Source: AG25 sp035518815
GTDB lineage: Bacteria; Gemmatimonadota; Gemmatimonadetes; Gemmatimonadales; GWC2-71-9
Direction: 5' to 3'
DNA length: 15,340 bases
NCBI GenBank assembly: GCA_035518815.1
Contig: DATIXG010000041.1
Location: 1 to 15,340, forward strand
Positions 1 to 7,248 of this stretch are shown one piece after another. Position numbers and translations under genes: made by a program. The notes under the pieces were generated by a model. The model was not told where the DNA came from and did no database searches. It saw nothing but the letters and a program-made list of their open reading frames with translations. The first letter of the stretch is position 1. The number at the start of each line of letters is the position of its first letter.

Positions 1-315
1 GGAGATCTCCTGGCGCGACGTGCCGACGAGGCGCGCCCGCGCGAGCAACAGATCGGCGCCGGTGATCGGGAGGTCGCGCTCGAGGTCGAGCTTCTGCGGC
101 ACATAACCGATGCGCGTGTTGGGCGCCCAGCGAACCGTGCCTTGGTGCGGAATCGCCCCGACGAGCGCCCGAAACAGCACGGTCTTCCCCGAACCATTGG
201 GACCGATCACGGCCACCGACGCCCCGCGGGGGACGGAGAACGACACGTCCCGGATCACCTCCGTGCCTCCGAGGCGCACCGTGAGGTGCTCGATGGTGAG
301 AGCGATCTCGGGCAT
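1..315 (-). CDS. ABC transporter ATP-binding protein, metal (Zn/Mn)-type, 3' truncated
   Basis: N-terminal 105 residues of an ABC ATPase; the rest lies beyond the left edge. The reading frame runs from an ATG at 315-313 to base 1 without a stop. Walker A (GPNGSGKT) is at residues 38-45 and a Q-loop context (IGYVPQKLDLERDLP) at about 69-83, with the Gln at 74. The YVPQ...D.ERDLPIT pattern is typical of ATPases of zinc/manganese uptake systems (ZnuC/MntB type), which would drive a membrane permease from the cytoplasm. The signature motif and Walker B are outside the window, so the substrate is inferred. No strong Shine-Dalgarno precedes the ATG. The gene diverges from the universal stress protein across 151 bases. 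The repeats in that gap point toward the stress gene, so this gene's promoter is not identified. Confidence 0.85.
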   Translation of the reverse strand, partial: MPEIALTIEHLTVRLGGTEVIRDVSFSVPRGASVAVIGPNGSGKTVLFRALVGAIPHQGTVRWAPNTRIGYVPQKLDLERDLPITGADLLLARARLVGTSRQEIS

Positions 316-373
316 GGCTGTAATCTGCGGCCAGAGTGCCGAGCGCGCTGGCGCGGGTCTTCTCTGAATCGAC

Positions 374-417
374 CTTCCGTTGCCTTTCAGCACCACTTCA
401 TCCGACTGGATCAGGGT
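374..417 (+). promoter_or_regulatory. 11-nt direct-repeat box with putative -10, upstream of the stress protein gene
   Basis: Three CTTCAC-like hexamers start at 374 (CTTCCG), 385 (TTTCAG) and 396 (CTTCAT), exactly 11 nt apart. A weak -10 candidate, CAGGGT, lies at 412-417, 16 nt after the start of the last repeat; the better boxes in the window have 17. This is the least perfect of the seven boxes. Its orientation is toward the universal stress protein. The rest of the 316-466 gap holds the palindrome at 435-450 and the ribosome-binding site. Confidence 0.45.
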
Positions 418-434
418 TCATTCCTAGAGGACTG

Positions 435-450
435 CCGCGTCTAGGCGCGG
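435..450. promoter_or_regulatory. 16-bp near-perfect palindrome in the stress gene leader
   Basis: CCGCGTCTAGGCGCGG differs from its own reverse complement at only one symmetric pair of positions. It sits between the putative -10 and the Shine-Dalgarno GGAGG (457-461) of the stress protein gene. It could be an operator or a leader hairpin close to the ribosome-binding site. No known binding motif was recognised. Confidence 0.3.
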
Positions 451-466
451 TTACCCGGAGGCCATT

Positions 467-1420
467 ATGAAATGGAAACCGATTGTCGTGGGCGTCGACG
501 ATTCACCCGAGGCCCGGCTTGCCCTCGCCCTTGCCTGGAAGATCGCCGAGCCCGCCGGGGCGGATGTGGTGGCCGTTCACGCCGTGCCGGACCTGTGGCT
601 CGCCAGCGGGCTCGAGGAGATGCCACTCGTGACGCCCGAAGTGCTCGAGGTGCTGGTGCGCGACTCGCGCACGCATATCGAGCGACTGCTCGCGGATGTC
701 CTGCCGCGCTCCGCGCGGCCTCGTCTCGATGTCAGGACGGGCCCGGCGGCGCTCGCGCTCGGCGACGTGGCGCGCCAGCGACGAGCCGAGCTGGTGGTCA
801 TCGGTGGCCGTGAGCACGGGGCTCTGGCACGCGGTCTGGGCCGGAGCACGGCCCACTACCTGGTGCGGACCCTCGACGTGCCGCTGCTCGTGGCGCGGCC
901 CGGCACAGGCGCCGTGAACCGCGTGCTCGTGGCCGTGGACGTTTCGAGCGCGTCGATCCCAGCGATCAAGGCCGCCGAGCGCTTGGCGCAGCTGCTCCGG
1001 GCGCAGGTGCGCATCCTGCACGTGGTCGAGCCGCTCCGCCTGCTGTACCTGCCGGTGGCCGAGCTCGATCAACAGGCGTTCGAGCAGCGCGCGCGCGATG
1101 CCTTCGAGCGGTTGCTCGCGCCACTCGCTCCCCTGGTCCGGGAAGACCGGGTGGTGCGGACCGGGCCGGTCGCCGAGACGATCGCGCAGGAAGCGATCGC
1201 CTGGCACGCCGATCTCCTGGTCCTCGGGTCGCATGGGAAAGGCTGGATTGACCGCCTGTTGATGGGCAGCACCACGGAGCGGCTGCTCACCTTCCTGCCG
1301 GCGTCGGTGCTCGTGGTCCCGGCAGGGGCGGTCCCGAAGCGGGCGACGGCGCGACGGGCGGGCACAGTGCAGAGGCGCCCCAGATCGAAAGCAAGGCGGA
1401 AGGGAAAACCGAGGGCTTAG
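467..1420 (+). CDS. Tandem-domain universal stress protein (UspA family)
   Basis: A 317-residue cytoplasmic protein with two Usp domains, at about residues 3-145 and 150-288. Both begin with the nucleotide-binding beta strand and Asp (VGVDDSPEA; VLVAVDVSS). The second domain has an intact ATP loop of the G-x2-G-x9-G-S form (GSHGKGWIDRLLMGS). The equivalent first-domain loop (GGREHGALARGLGRS) has Glu and Arg where the second and third glycines are expected, so that half may not bind ATP. Family members bind ATP or AMP and modulate stress survival and dormancy. A strongly basic tail follows the second domain, from about residue 290. GGAGG at 457-461 supports the ATG at 467. Its stop overlaps that of the convergent hydrolase gene by 4 nt. 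A repeat box at 374-417 lies upstream. Confidence 0.93.
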   Translation: MKWKPIVVGVDDSPEARLALALAWKIAEPAGADVVAVHAVPDLWLASGLEEMPLVTPEVLEVLVRDSRTHIERLLADVLPRSARPRLDVRTGPAALALGDVARQRRAELVVIGGREHGALARGLGRSTAHYLVRTLDVPLLVARPGTGAVNRVLVAVDVSSASIPAIKAAERLAQLLRAQVRILHVVEPLRLLYLPVAELDQQAFEQRARDAFERLLAPLAPLVREDRVVRTGPVAETIAQEAIAWHADLLVLGSHGKGWIDRLLMGSTTERLLTFLPASVLVVPAGAVPKRATARRAGTVQRRPRSKARRKGKPRA

Positions 1421-2097
1421 CGACCGACTCCGGCACTCGTTGCTGGGGCGAAGTACCGGCTGTACCAGCCGGTGACGAGCCAGGCGAGCTGATCGAGCGC
1501 CTTGGGCTCTTCGAGCAGCGGTGCGACGCCGGCGATGATCGCCAGTTCCTTGTCGCCCCCGAGGCGTGGGAGCGCCGCATACGTCTTCTCCAGCAGGCGC
1601 TCGACCACATTGCGCACGACGAACAGGGTCGGCGCTTTGACGCGCGGGAGTGCGTCCTCGGCGAGGTCGATTCGACCGTTCCGCACCACGACGGCGCGTA
1701 CCCGGCGGCCCGCGTCTGCCGCGGCGATGAGCGCGGCGGCGGCGCCCATCGTTGCCCCGTGGTAGGCGATGGGGAGCCAGGCGCACTCCGGTAAATGCTC
1801 GAGCCAGGCCGTGGCGGACAGGATCCGGTGCGCGAGGAGGTGAACGTCCTCCGAGGCGCTCGGATCGGCCGCCTCGGCTGGATTCAAAAGGTCGAGCTGC
1901 ATCGTGGCGATACCGGCATCTCGCAACCTGCGCGCGAGGAAGTTGTCGACCTGATTGTACCGGTTGCCGTTCGTCGCATGGGCGAGAAGCACCACCCCGA
2001 CGGGGTCGCGGGGAAACGCGATCGAGCCCAGCAGCGTCACACCCTCGGCCCGGATCAGCGCAGGTATTTCGAACAACGCGTTGTTCGTCGCGGTCAT
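1417..2097 (-). CDS. Alpha/beta-hydrolase-fold protein (dienelactone hydrolase-like), probable pseudoenzyme
   Basis: A 226-residue protein. The fold is recognisable from a beta-strand/oxyanion region (GVVLLAHATNGN), the nucleophile elbow region (YHGATMGAAAALIAAA, about 112-127) and a late strand (APTLFVV). It resembles the hydrolase domain that in many bacteria is fused to or encoded beside a phosphoribosyltransferase. In that family the elbow reads GASTG, an acid follows the APTL strand, and a His sits in a GATHLFEEP-like segment. Here the elbow Ser is Thr116 (GATMG), no Asp appears in VVRNVVERL, and the His position is Pro193 (GVAPLLEEP). Catalysis is therefore doubtful; a binding role is possible. 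ATG at 2097 has GAGGAG about 7 nt upstream (2104-2109). A repeat box at 2116-2160 faces this gene. A phosphoribosyltransferase is encoded separately at 9542. Confidence 0.8.
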   Translation of the reverse strand: MTATNNALFEIPALIRAEGVTLLGSIAFPRDPVGVVLLAHATNGNRYNQVDNFLARRLRDAGIATMQLDLLNPAEAADPSASEDVHLLAHRILSATAWLEHLPECAWLPIAYHGATMGAAAALIAAADAGRRVRAVVVRNGRIDLAEDALPRVKAPTLFVVRNVVERLLEKTYAALPRLGGDKELAIIAGVAPLLEEPKALDQLAWLVTGWYSRYFAPATSAGVGR

Positions 2098-2115
2098 AGG
2101 AATCTCCTCGACGGC

Positions 2116-2160
2116 AGCTTAGCCCATGGGTCGTGAAGTGGTCGTTAAGCGGGCGTGAGG
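2116..2160 (-). promoter_or_regulatory. 11-nt direct-repeat box with -10, driving the hydrolase-fold gene
   Basis: Read on the minus strand, CCTCAC (2160-2155), CTTAAC (2149-2144) and CTTCAC (2138-2133) follow each other at exactly 11 nt. TAAGCT (2121-2116) starts 17 nt after the start of the last repeat and fits a -10 element. Predicted transcription would begin near 2109, just ahead of the ribosome-binding site. The box sits back to back with the box of the export operon, 9 bp away. Confidence 0.6.
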
Positions 2161-2169
2161 TGGCGGGGT

Positions 2170-2225
2170 CCTTAAGCTGTCTTCAGGCGGGCTTCATAGT
2201 GCCACTTGCGCCGCCGGGCTAGCGT
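2170..2225 (+). promoter_or_regulatory. 11-nt direct-repeat box with -10, driving the ABC export operon
   Basis: CCTTAA (2170), CTTCAG (2181) and CTTCAT (2192) are spaced exactly 11 nt. No -10 lies at the usual 17 nt. One further 11-nt step gives a degenerate fourth unit (CACTTG, 2203), and 17 nt after that lies TAGCGT (2220-2225), a TANNNT hexamer. A start site 6-7 nt beyond would fall on or beside the A of the ATG at 2232. Confidence 0.5.
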
Positions 2226-2231
2226 GAGACC

Positions 2232-2974
<743 letters not shown>

Positions 2975-2981
<7 letters not shown>

Positions 2982-5350
2982 CGCGCCTTCGCCCCCTCGA
3001 CCGCAAGCTGTTGCGGGACGTGTGGCACCTGAGGGGCCAGGTCGCCGCGATCGGTGCGGTGGTCGCCTGCGGCGTCGCGACCGTCGTGACCACCCGCACG
3101 TCGTACACGTCGCTCCTCACCTCGCGGGCCGCCTATTACGCGGACTACCGGTTCGCGGACGTGTTCGCGCATCTCAAGCGGGCGCCCGAGACGCTGCGCC
3201 CGCGCCTGCTGGCGATTCCGGGCGTCGATGTCGCGGAGACTCGCATCGTGATGGAGGTGACGCTCGACGTCCCCGGCCTGGCCGAGCCGGCGACCGGGCA
3301 GGTCCTGTCGCTGCCCGAGGGGCGCCGTCCACTGCTCAACGATGTGCACTTGCGGCGGGGCCGGTGGCCGGAGCCGGGGCGTAGGGAGGAAGTGATCGTC
3401 AGCGAAGCGTTCGCTGTGGCGAATGGACTGGAGCTCGGCGAGACCATCGGCGCCGTCTTGAACGGGCGATGGCAGCCATTGCGCATCGTGGGCGTGGGCC
3501 TCTCCCCGGAATACGCCTACGAGATCGCGCCGGGCGGCCTGCTTCCGGACAACAAGCGCTTCGGGGTCCTCTGGATGAGTCGCGAAGGGCTTGCCCCCGC
3601 GTTCGACATGGAGGGCGCGTTCAACGACGTCTCACTGAAGCTCGGCCCGGGCGCGGTCGAGGCGGACGTCGTCGCAGCCGTGGATCGGCTGCTCGACCGT
3701 TACGGCGGGCTCGGAGCCTACGGTCGCGGCGATCAGGTGTCCGCGCGGTTCCTGTCGGACGAGATCGCGCAGAATCGCGTTTCGGGCACCGTGATTCCGG
3801 CGATCTTCCTCGGGGTCGCGGCGTTTCTGCTCAACATCGTGCTCGCGCGCCTGGTCAGCACGGAGCGAGAGCAGATCGGCCTGCTTAAGGCATTCGGCTA
3901 TAGCGATTGGACCGTGGGCTGGCACTATCTCAAGCTCGCGTTGGTCGCGCTCTCGATCGGCGCCGCCACGGGCCTCGCAATGGGATTCTGGTTCGCCGCC
4001 GAAACCATCGCACGCTACGCGAACTACTATCGTTTCCCGACGTTCGTCTTCCGGCTCGACTGGGCTGCGCTGGTGATCGCCTTGCTCGTCACGCTCGCGG
4101 CCGCCGTCGTCGGCGCCGCCGGCGCCGTGCGCCGAGTCGTGACCCTGCCACCTGCGGCGGCCATGCAGGCGGCGCCTCCGGCCCGGTTCCAAGCGGGGCT
4201 GCTCGAGCGGCTCGGCCTGCACCGGTTGCTCCCGCTGCCGGGGCGAATCGCGCTTCGCAACCTGGAGCGCCAACCCTTGAAGGCCGTGCTTTCGACGCTC
4301 GGCATCGCCTTGGCGGTTTCCGTTCTTCTCGTGGGCCGGTTCTTCGTGGATGCGATCAGCGACATCGCGGACGTGCAGTTCCGCCATGTGCAGCGGGAGA
4401 ACCTCATGGTCGTTTTCAATGCCCCTCGCTCGGCCGCCGTGCGCTACGAGCTCACCCGGCTCCCCGGCGTCGAGCGCGTCGAGCCCTTCCGCACCGTTTC
4501 AGTGCGGTGGCGTGCCGGACATTATAGCAGGCGGACCGCGCTCCTCGGGCTCGAGCCCGGGGGCGAGCTGCGACAGCTCGTCGGCCGTGGGCGGGCCATC
4601 TCGCCCGTGCCGCAGGAGGGCGTGGTTCTAACGGCCAAGCTGGGTGAGATCCTCCATGTAGCGGCCGGCGACACACTGACGCTCGAGATCCTCGAGGGAG
4701 CCAGGCAGGTGCGGCGCGTACCCGTTGCCGGGTTCGTGGATGAGCTGCTTGGGTTGTCGGCCTACATGGACCAGCACGCCGTGAACGGGCTGCTCTCCGA
4801 GGGGAACACACTATCGGGAGCCTTCCTGCGAGTCGACCCGCGTGCGGCGCCCGCTCTCTACGCGCGCCTGAAACGCATGCCGGGGGTCGCCGGCGTCTCG
4901 AGCCGCGACGCGGCGCTCGCGAGCTTCGAGGCGACGCTCGCCGAGAGCATTGGCATCATGACCGTCATCCTGGTCGGCTTTGCCGGCGCGCTCGCGGTCG
5001 CGATGGTGTACAACGCCGCCCGGATTGCGCTGTCCGAACGTGCGCGCGAGCTTGCGAGCCTCCGCGTGCTCGGGTTCACCCGCGGCGAAACGGCGGGCAT
5101 GCTGCTCTGGGAGCAGGCGGCCCTCACGATCGGGGGCGTGACGGCTGGGCTGGCCCTCGGCTACGAAGTTTGCCGCATCGTCGCGGGCCTGTACCAGTGG
5201 GAGCTGTTCCGGATCCCGCTCGTGCTGAGCGCCCGGACATACGCCTACAGCATTGCGGTCATCGCGTGCGCGGCCGCGGGGAGCGCGCTCCTGGTGCGAC
5301 GGCGGATCAACCGGCTCGATCTCGTGGCCGTCCTCAAGACGCGGGAGTGA
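2975..5350 (+). CDS. ABC transporter permease with two FtsX domains
   Basis: A 791-residue inner-membrane permease starting at GTG 2975. I see eight likely membrane segments, at about residues 21-43, 273-294, 315-342, 359-386, 437-461, 659-681, 710-733 and 756-777. They form two units, each made of one helix, a large periplasmic loop and three helices. This duplicated FtsX layout resembles LolC/E-like and DevC-like permeases in COG0577 and is about twice the size of one FtsX unit. The conserved coupling region of the second unit is clear (AARIALSERARELASLRVLGFTRGE), and the first has LVSTEREQIGLLKAFGYS. The cargo cannot be read from the sequence; lipids, lipoproteins or small molecules are possible. 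Spacing to the adaptor gene is 7 nt. Confidence 0.92.
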
Positions 5351-5357
5351 CAGGGGC

Positions 5358-6515
5358 ATGGCGCGGTCCTGGAAACGCGTTGGACTGATAGCAGCGGCGG
5401 GGCTCGCCATCGCGGGCACGATCGCGTTGCTGCGACCCTCCGCGATTTCGGTCGAGACGGCGCGCGCAGCTCGTGGTCCCCTCCAGGTCACCGTGGATGG
5501 GGAGGGCCAGACGCGGGTACGGGACCGCTATGTGGTCGCGGCACCGATCGCGGGGCGCCTCGCCCGGGTCACGCTGCGCGAAGGCGACTCCGTGGTCCCG
5601 GGCGCCATCGTGGCGCAAGTGTTTCCGGAGCCGCTCGACCCCCGCGCGCTGGAGGAGGCGCGGGGGCGGCTGAACGCCGCCGAGGACGCCCAGCGGGCGG
5701 CTGCAGCAGCCGTGCCGCAGGCACGCGCCGCGCTCGAGCAGTCGCGCCGCACACGGCAGCGCACGGAAGAGCTCGCCACGAGCCGCGTGATCACCGTTGA
5801 GGAACGGGAACGCGCGGAGCTCGACGAGATCACGCGGGCCCGCGAGCTCGAGTCAGCCGACTTCCGGGCGCAAGCAGCGGCTCACGACGTGGAGGTGGCC
5901 CGCGCGGCGCTCTCCTCGGGGAGCCATCCCATCGCCCTCCATTCGCCGGTTTCGGGAACCGTGCTCCGTGTGCTGGAGCAGAGCGAGCGGGTCGTCCCGT
6001 CCGGGACACCCCTCATGGAGCTGGGCGATCCCCGGCGGCTCGAGATCGTCACCGATCTCCTGTCCAGCGACGCGGTGCAGGTGAAGGGGAGTGACGTGGC
6101 CTTCGTCGAGGGCTGGGGCGGGGGAACGCTGCGGGCCCGCGTGCGCGTCGTCGAGCCCTCCGGGTTCACCAAGATCTCGGCTCTCGGCGTCGAGGAGCAA
6201 CGCGTCAACGTGATCGTCGAGTTCACCGACTCCCTGATCCCTCTCGGTGACCGCTATCGCGTCGAGGTGCGAATCGTCGTGTGGGAGAGCGGGAACGTGC
6301 TGAAGGTCCCGGGGAGCGCCCTGTTTCGGCACGGGGACGGGTGGAGCGTCTTCATCGTGGACGGGGCGCGGGCGCGGCGTCGGGACGTGGTGGTGGGCCA
6401 TCGCAATACCTTCGACGCGGAGATTCTGGGAGGGCTGGACGAGGGCGCGATGATCATTCGCTATCCGAGCGATCGCATCACGGACGGCGTGCGGGTCGCA
6501 ACGCCGAGGCGGTAG
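5358..6515 (+). CDS. Periplasmic adaptor (HlyD/membrane fusion protein) of the ABC exporter
   Basis: A 385-residue membrane-fusion protein. The N-terminal anchor helix is at residues 7-25. The first lipoyl half (VVAAPIAGRLARVTLREGD) is at about 55-75, an Ala/Glu/Arg-rich coiled-coil hairpin at about 90-185, and the returning lipoyl half (HSPVSGTVLRVLEQSE) from about 195. Beta-barrel and membrane-proximal regions follow. It would link the permease to an outer-membrane channel; no TolC-like gene is in the window. The frame is open farther upstream, to 5253. I place the start at ATG 5358 because the upstream extension lies inside the permease gene and lacks adaptor-like sequence, while ATG 5358 has GGGAG 10 nt before it and gives a normal anchor. 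Its stop is 9 nt from that of the convergent flavoprotein gene. Confidence 0.9.
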   Translation: MARSWKRVGLIAAAGLAIAGTIALLRPSAISVETARAARGPLQVTVDGEGQTRVRDRYVVAAPIAGRLARVTLREGDSVVPGAIVAQVFPEPLDPRALEEARGRLNAAEDAQRAAAAAVPQARAALEQSRRTRQRTEELATSRVITVEERERAELDEITRARELESADFRAQAAAHDVEVARAALSSGSHPIALHSPVSGTVLRVLEQSERVVPSGTPLMELGDPRRLEIVTDLLSSDAVQVKGSDVAFVEGWGGGTLRARVRVVEPSGFTKISALGVEEQRVNVIVEFTDSLIPLGDRYRVEVRIVVWESGNVLKVPGSALFRHGDGWSVFIVDGARARRRDVVVGHRNTFDAEILGGLDEGAMIIRYPSDRITDGVRVATPRR

Positions 6516-6524
6516 GGCGCGTGC

Positions 6525-6980
6525 TCAACGCTTTTCGAACCGACCGGTTTTCTCTTCGACGACAATGCGGTACACGACCACTGGCCGCCCCGCGACGTCG
6601 GCACGGTGCACCTCTGACGGCTGGAGGTCGTGCGGAAGCGCCGCTGTTTCGCTCGGGGTCAGGGGGAGGAGTCGATCCATGAGCACGCCCATCGCGTGCG
6701 CCGCCGCTGTGCCGCGCAGCTCCTCGAAGCGACCCCACACGATCACGCTTCGCCAGTTCACCATGTCGTCCATGTGGTCGACTTCGAAACACACCACGGG
6801 ATTCTGCCGCATCATGCGCACCTTCATCCCCTCGCCCGAGTGCCCGTAGATCGCGTGGCCGTCGTACGCGTACGTCACCGGCACGACGTAGGCGCGCCCG
6901 TCGATGGAACACCCGATCCGCCCCACGACCTCCGAGCGCAGCAGGCGTTCGATCGCGTCGTCACTCAGTGCGCCGAGCAT
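6525..6980 (-). CDS. Pyridoxamine 5'-phosphate oxidase-fold flavin-binding protein
   Basis: A 151-residue cytoplasmic protein of the split-barrel FMN-binding class (Pyridox_ox_2/NimA-like). The N-terminus (LSDDAIERLLRSEVVGRIGCSIDGRAYVVPVTYAYDG) and the strand IYGHSGEGMKVRMMRQNPVVCFEVD match that family's early barrel strands and FMN-phosphate region, followed by NWRSVIVWGRFEEL. Members bind FMN or F420 and reduce small molecules such as nitro compounds, or bind haem; the substrate here is unknown. It is the second gene of a two-gene unit, 10 nt after the small coiled-coil gene. A GGAGG near the end of that gene may serve as its ribosome-binding site. Its length is typical of the family. Confidence 0.85.
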   Translation of the reverse strand: MLGALSDDAIERLLRSEVVGRIGCSIDGRAYVVPVTYAYDGHAIYGHSGEGMKVRMMRQNPVVCFEVDHMDDMVNWRSVIVWGRFEELRGTAAAHAMGVLMDRLLPLTPSETAALPHDLQPSEVHRADVAGRPVVVYRIVVEEKTGRFEKR

Positions 6981-6990
6981 GGGCGCGGCC

Positions 6991-7170
6991 TCACTCCTCC
7001 CGCATCTGCTCCACCTCGATCTTCAGGAACCCGACCTCCTTGCGAAGGTCGTCGAGCTCGGCCGTGTGACGCTCCAACCCCTTCACCTGGCGAGCGAGAT
7101 CCTCGATGCGCCGCTCCAGGCCAGCGATCCGCTGCTCCAGCCCCGTGGGGGTCTCGCGTGCGACCTTCAT
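6991..7170 (-). CDS. Small coiled-coil protein, 59 residues
   Basis: A short ORF beginning MKVARETPTGLEQRIAGLE and ending in QMREE. From about residue 11 to the end, hydrophobic residues (L, I, L, I, L, V, L) recur at heptad spacing among Glu, Arg and Lys, predicting one continuous coiled coil. There is no signal peptide or membrane segment. A perfect Shine-Dalgarno AGGAGG (7180-7175 on the minus strand) lies 4 nt before the ATG, and a repeat box with a -10 lies just upstream, so the gene is probably real and the first of its transcript. It precedes the flavoprotein gene by 10 nt, and its product may oligomerise or bind that flavoprotein. No family was recognised. Confidence 0.75.
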   Translation of the reverse strand: MKVARETPTGLEQRIAGLERRIEDLARQVKGLERHTAELDDLRKEVGFLKIEVEQMREE

Positions 7171-7197
7171 CGGTCCTCCTCGGTTGGGGTGCTCCGA

Positions 7198-7242
7198 ACA
7201 GTCACCCCACGCGGCTAAGGGCGTCGTGAAGAACGGATGACG
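7198..7242 (-). promoter_or_regulatory. 11-nt direct-repeat box with -10, driving the coiled-coil/flavoprotein unit
   Basis: On the minus strand, CGTCAT (7242-7237), CTTCAC (7231-7226) and CCTTAG (7220-7215) are spaced exactly 11 nt. GACTGT (7203-7198) starts 17 nt after the start of the last repeat; it keeps only the A2 and T6 of a -10 consensus. The box fills most of the 78-base gap after the L,D-transpeptidase gene, so the two downstream genes probably have their own promoter. Confidence 0.55.
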
Positions 7243-7248
7243 CGGCCA

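Noticed and set aside
503..1786. 427-codon minus-strand frame across the stress protein and hydrolase genes
   Set aside because: It is antisense to two well-recognised genes and its translation is Arg/His/Gly/Pro-rich low-complexity sequence, typical of a shadow frame in GC-rich DNA.
2190..2215. Possible sigma-54 promoter (GTGCCACTTGC)
   Set aside because: The TGGCAC element is on the wrong strand for the GC spacing to TTGC, and the 11-nt repeats explain the region better.
5253..5357. N-terminal extension of the membrane-fusion adaptor
   Set aside because: It lies inside the permease reading frame, encodes Arg/Ser-rich sequence unlike adaptors, and would bury the anchor helix; ATG 5358 fits better.
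6530..6560. AACC...GGTTTT hairpin as a terminator for the export operon
   Set aside because: The stem is only 4 bp and lies inside the flavoprotein coding sequence.
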